From assembly GCA_025602915.1 (NCBI GenBank), contig JAHLJZ010000001.1, positions 124,001-188,000 of the forward strand: a stretch of 64,000 nucleotides of DNA. The letters run 5' to 3'. Below, piece by piece: positions 60,577-64,000 of this stretch (its first letter is position 1; each line of letters starts with the position of its first letter). A model generated the notes under the pieces. It did no database searches, was not told the DNA's origin, and saw only the letters and a list, made by a program, of their open reading frames with translations. The position numbers and the translations under genes were made by a program. This DNA comes from Paraphysoderma sedebokerense (Eukaryota > Blastocladiomycota > Physodermatomycetes > Physodermatales > Physodermataceae).

Positions 60577-60997
60577 TTACGGACCTGTTGTTCTGCGGAG
60601 GTAAGCGGCCATCGTGAGAAGTGTAGACTGATGTGCCTGATTTGTACAAATTTTCAGAATAAGGGAAGTCAACGGGTTCGTTGACGTACAATGCAGTATA
60701 ACTCTGCCGAACTGTAATACTTTCATTGAATGGTTAACACTCCCATTCTCTGAACGATGCGTTGGGAATCGGTCTCAATTCCTTTGTAAATTTTCTTTCT
60801 GTACTATAAAGCGTCATGTAGGATATGGGCGATGTATTGGAATGTACTGCGCTGTTTGTCAGACAATAACACTTTGATCGCCCGCTTTGTTTATTATCTA
60901 CAAGAGACCATGTCCATTCTCTCAGCTCATGACCACGAAAGCCAAATCGCCGTTTTACCATTCTTAATGAACGGATGAACAATGACAACCAGATACC
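60577..60997. other. Convergent 3' spacer
   Basis: About 420 bases between convergent genes; an 84-codon minus ORF here has no motif. No other feature. Confidence 0.4.
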
Positions 60998-61796
60998 TCA
61001 CACCCGTTCCTTGCCTTTTCCCTTGTCCGCTGCCTTAAGATTGACATCACTTTGAGGTATTTCAGTCGTATCATATTCGGGCTCTGCTTCCAGTGGCTCT
61101 GGCTCAGGAATATCAATTTGTTCCCATTTTCTGATAAAGGAATATCAACAGTGTTAGACGGACAGATAACTTTGATAGAATGTATAATGATTGGACAAGA
61201 GAGATGATTACCCTTCACCACTATTGCCTAGAAAATAAATTAAAAGAAATGTATTTGTTAATCATTTGAATTTTGAAGTATTGCCATCACTACAGAAACA
61301 TCTTCTCCCCCGATTTGCCCAAATTAAAAGTGATACCGGAACTGCCCGTAACGAGGAATCAAAGCAAAGAAACAAGCGGCACAACTCAACATACCTTCTC
61401 CGGGGACCCAAAATACCATATAGACAACACAATCATCATCTGCACCCACTTGATTCAGAATAGCGTTATTCTCTAACTCTGCCATTTTAGTTTCTTTCAA
61501 CTTGACAGGATTCAACACCGTTTTCGGGATTCCTCCATTCGGGTCTTTTAACTCTTTTGGAACAAGTAATTTAATATCTTTGACATCTATGGTGTGTGAC
61601 TGTGATGAGAGTATACTGGATATTCGAGATTTGACGGAAGATACAGCATCTGTGGGATCACATTCGACAAATAATGTCGTTTTTTGTCGCTTTACACGAA
61701 GGTATATTTTCGTCACGGCCTGAAACACAAGTCATCAAAACATGCATATAAAAGAGGTCATTTAGATTATAGGACGATTTTGAGAGAGGTTACCAT
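60998..61796 (-). CDS. ELOB: Elongin B
   Basis: Four coding exons (61794-61796, 61395-61719, 61212-61227, 60998-61130) give 158 residues. The first coding exon is just the ATG, followed by GTAACC. The second starts AVTKIYLRVKRQKTTLFVEC, the elongin-B ubiquitin-like fold, and continues to DDCVVYMVFWVPGEG. A 16-nt microexon (NSGEG) joins to WEQIDIPEPEP and a Lys-rich tail (KGKGKERV). Elongin B pairs with elongin C in transcription elongation and in cullin-RING ubiquitin ligases. It is absent from many ascomycete yeasts, which supports an early-diverging fungal host. Confidence 0.85.
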
Positions 61797-62139
61797 TAGA
61801 TTTTGTATCCAAGAGTAGTTATACAGTGGTTGCGAGCGATTGATGCACGCGGATTGGCAGGAAGGACCGCCCCAATTCCCCCAATTCCGAGTTTGGACAT
61901 CGCCATAGTTCGTTGATTAAATTAGCGGATAACAATATATTTCACTTTGGATACAATAATGCCACTTGAAACATAAGCTATCATATAACAGAGGAAGCTG
62001 TACAGGGATATCTCCCCTCCCGTGTACGATTTCTACTGCAAAAATAATCACTAAAATCGAGATAGACGGTCTCTCCATCGATATTCAACAACGCAACAGC
62101 TGCAGTCTAGATTTAGGCAGATTGTCAATTACACCTTAT
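61797..62139. other. Spacer between elongin B and the RGS-oxidoreductase gene
   Basis: About 340 bases, with one 78-codon ORF (61966) lacking motifs. It should hold the elongin B promoter and the 3' end of the next minus-strand gene. Confidence 0.4.
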
Positions 62140-64000
62140 TTACTCCGCCGCTACTTGGTTAGGTTTGTTTTCCTCGGTTGTCGGACGAGCCTTGAGCTTT
62201 GATGGTCCTTTACCGTACAAATAAGCAGGATGTCCCTTGCCCCTTAATGTGTTGAAGACTCTTCTTTGAATTATGTCTTTGGCTTTTAACCATTGCGGGG
62301 AAACTAATACGATTGAGTTGAAAAATATGGCCATCGCTGGTGGAGTTCAGGAAGAGAGCGTTTAGTTGTATGCATAAACAACGATTCAGCAGACGGTCAA
62401 CTTACCATCTTTGGTGCCCAATGAGACCAATTGAATAAGAGGATCCAATAATGGCGGTTTGGATCCCTTTGTGCCTTGCTCTAAGGGAGCTTTCCCTTTT
62501 TCTAAGCGACAGATATTGCGGGCAATGGTGACAGCGCTAATACACGCAGCGTATGCATTTTTTTCTTCACGTACAGAAGTAACGTCACCGCCAGCCAAAA
62601 TATTGCTATGACCCGGAAACTGAAGCGTTGGCAATACCTGTGAAGGTAAAGAAAGACAAATTCTTCAATAAATATTTACTGACCCGTGATATAATTCAGA
62701 AGCCACAAACCTTGATTCTCTTTTTCGCATCCACGCAATCCGAAAAATGTTCTTTCAAGAAAGGCGATTGCGCTTGAGGACCAATTGCGAGGTAAACCAT
62801 GTCATATTGGAAGATTCGACCACTTCGACTTTCGAAGAGATTTTTCGCTTCATCATACTTCACTAATCGTTCGTTGAGAATGATTTCTACTCCAATCTTT
62901 TTAAGGTACGCCATGCATTTTATATGCACTTTTTCAGTCATTCTTTTTATCAATTGTCCATTCGCTTCAACAAGAGTTACTTTTTTAGTGGGAAAATTTG
63001 TTGCAATTTCACCGGCTATTTCGACCCCGACGCTTCCTTAATCACAGAGTTAATCAACTACGAAAAGGGCTGGGCGTATCAAGAACAGAGATTCTAAACT
63101 CACCTCCGCCAACTACTAAAACAGTTTGAGCTTTGAGCAAACGTTGGTGTTCGAACTTCAATTTTTTAGATCTGTAAGTGTTGGATACATTTGCGGATTT
63201 GATATGTGACGAGTACGCCGACCCCGTCGCGACAGCAAGGTAATCGAATGGTATTTCTGTTTTTCCAACCGCAACATAAGTGGGTGTCACGTTATCGACA
63301 TTCGCCATGATGAAATGCCCGTTTCTTACGATTTCGCTATGTGGAAGTCGCATTAAGGGAGCCCTTTCAGGATTCGGAATTGCTGTAATTATAGCCGGCT
63401 GAAAACGTTACTTTGTTAAAATAATAATCAGACCGTTCTAATTCCGTAAATGACAAGTACTAACTGTATATTCAAAATACGCCTTAGAGTCAATCAGCAC
63501 CACATGAAATCGAGGAATTTTTTGCATTAGAGTTGCAACCAAAGTTCCGCAGAATCCACCTCCAATGATAACCACGCGCTTCTGATTATTTTTTACCGGA
63601 ATCGCCACTTCTCTACAAAGAAAGATTCAAGTCAGCAAGAGCTTACATATGTTAGGAAATATATTGTTAACGTACTCAAATGTTTTGCTCATGAGTTCTC
63701 TGTAAAATGTTCCGGCTTTGTCAGTTAAGAGTTTAATAATATGGCGTTCTGCTTCGTCAAAAATTTCAAAACTGCTGGAACTTAAGGTTTCCATATTTTT
63801 ATAAGAATCGATAATAGCGGTTCGGATTGAGCTGGGCAAATTGAGTTCCATGGGTGACGTCGGTTGGATGAACTCTTCTATTAATCTGTTAACATCATAC
63901 TGAATGACCTTTGGGTCGCTGTTGTCGTCATAAGAGCTTTTTGCATCACGTATGGCTTTGAGAAATATCAAATTTTCCTCGGCTGTAATGTTGTCAATCC
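62140..64000 (-). CDS. RGS domain fused to an AIFM2/FSP1-like FAD/NAD(P)H oxidoreductase (5' end outside window)
   Basis: Exons, 5' to 3': 63676-64000 (partial), 63465-63612, 63104-63398, 62711-63036, 62406-62637, 62140-62336. The first encodes most of an RGS domain: ITAEENLIFLKAIRDAK, FIQPTSPMELNLPSSIR and FEIFDEAERHIIKLLTDKAG. The next five encode a pyridine-nucleotide-disulfide oxidoreductase: FAD motif VVIIGGGFCGTLVA, FEYTPAIITAIPNPERAP, NAD(P)H motif VLVVGGGSVGVEIAGEI, and FPGHSNILAGGDVTSV. The RGS-to-enzyme intron (GTACGT to TTGTAG, 63 bases) joins in frame (MSKTFEEVAIPVKNNQKR). RGS domains speed GTP hydrolysis by G-alpha; FSP1/AIFM2 enzymes reduce quinones. Any coupling is inference. 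More N-terminal sequence lies beyond the window. Confidence 0.85.

Noticed and set aside
1-64000. CRISPR arrays, rRNA genes, prokaryotic operons
   Set aside because: No regularly spaced repeats or rRNA-like sequence; genes are intron-rich and eukaryotic.

Overview
The window is nuclear DNA of a eukaryote with compact genes and many short introns (mostly about 35 to 85 bases, GT-AG). The gene content points to a fungus, probably an early-diverging, chytrid-like lineage. There is a fungal-type GT15 (KRE2/KTR) mannosyltransferase, an Egh16/MAS-like secreted protein, RPC82, CFT1 and MED31, alongside genes many yeasts lack (elongin B, ataxin-10, an OCIA protein, a C6orf136-like protein, an Atos-like protein). 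The placement is inferred from gene content only.

Bases 1-24115 hold a head-to-tail array of three paralogous giant membrane proteins. Copy A (1-2945) is cut by the window edge, copy B is 7409-16781 and copy C is 17934-24115. Each complete copy reads as: signal peptide, SBBP-like beta-propeller region, several IPT/TIG domains, cadherin-like/Big_9-type domains, a short Cys-rich module, then a multi-pass C-terminal membrane region of the kind found in TRP-like large ectodomain proteins. Copy B carries a perfect-looking 3,088-base tandem duplication (9116-12203 and 12204-15291). It breaks in exons on both sides yet keeps the reading frame, adding exactly 798 codons, so B is predicted to carry two ectodomain cassettes on one membrane anchor. 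I reconstructed the exons of all three copies and each totals a multiple of three. Between A and B lie an HD-domain phosphohydrolase gene on the minus strand, a small unknown ORF, a decayed MIT-domain fragment and about 2 kb with no recognisable gene.

Bases 24500-64000 are a dense housekeeping region. In order: a GRDP/DUF1399 protein, an OCIA-domain protein, an Egh16-like secreted protein (minus), ataxin-10, EMC2, an EGF-like type I membrane protein of unknown function (minus), an ENTH/epsin clathrin adaptor, the RNA polymerase III subunit RPC82, an unknown coiled-coil/disordered protein, a GT15 mannosyltransferase (minus), the cleavage/polyadenylation factor CFT1/CPSF160 (minus), a METTL2/Trm140-type tRNA m3C methyltransferase, a C6orf136-like mitochondrial protein (minus), MED31, an Atos/FAM214-like protein, elongin B (minus), and, running off the right edge, an RGS domain fused in frame to an AIFM2/FSP1-like oxidoreductase (minus). 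Several neighbours are divergent pairs with short shared promoters (EGF-like/ENTH, CFT1/methyltransferase, C6orf136-like/MED31).

The most notable points are the in-frame cassette duplication in receptor B, the RGS-oxidoreductase fusion, and unusual splicing: a 6-nt microexon in the mannosyltransferase, a 13-nt microexon in every receptor copy, a start-codon-only exon and a 16-nt microexon in elongin B, a GC-AG intron in receptor C, and acceptor shifts that restore frame in receptor B. No tRNA, rRNA, CRISPR array or intact transposon was found.
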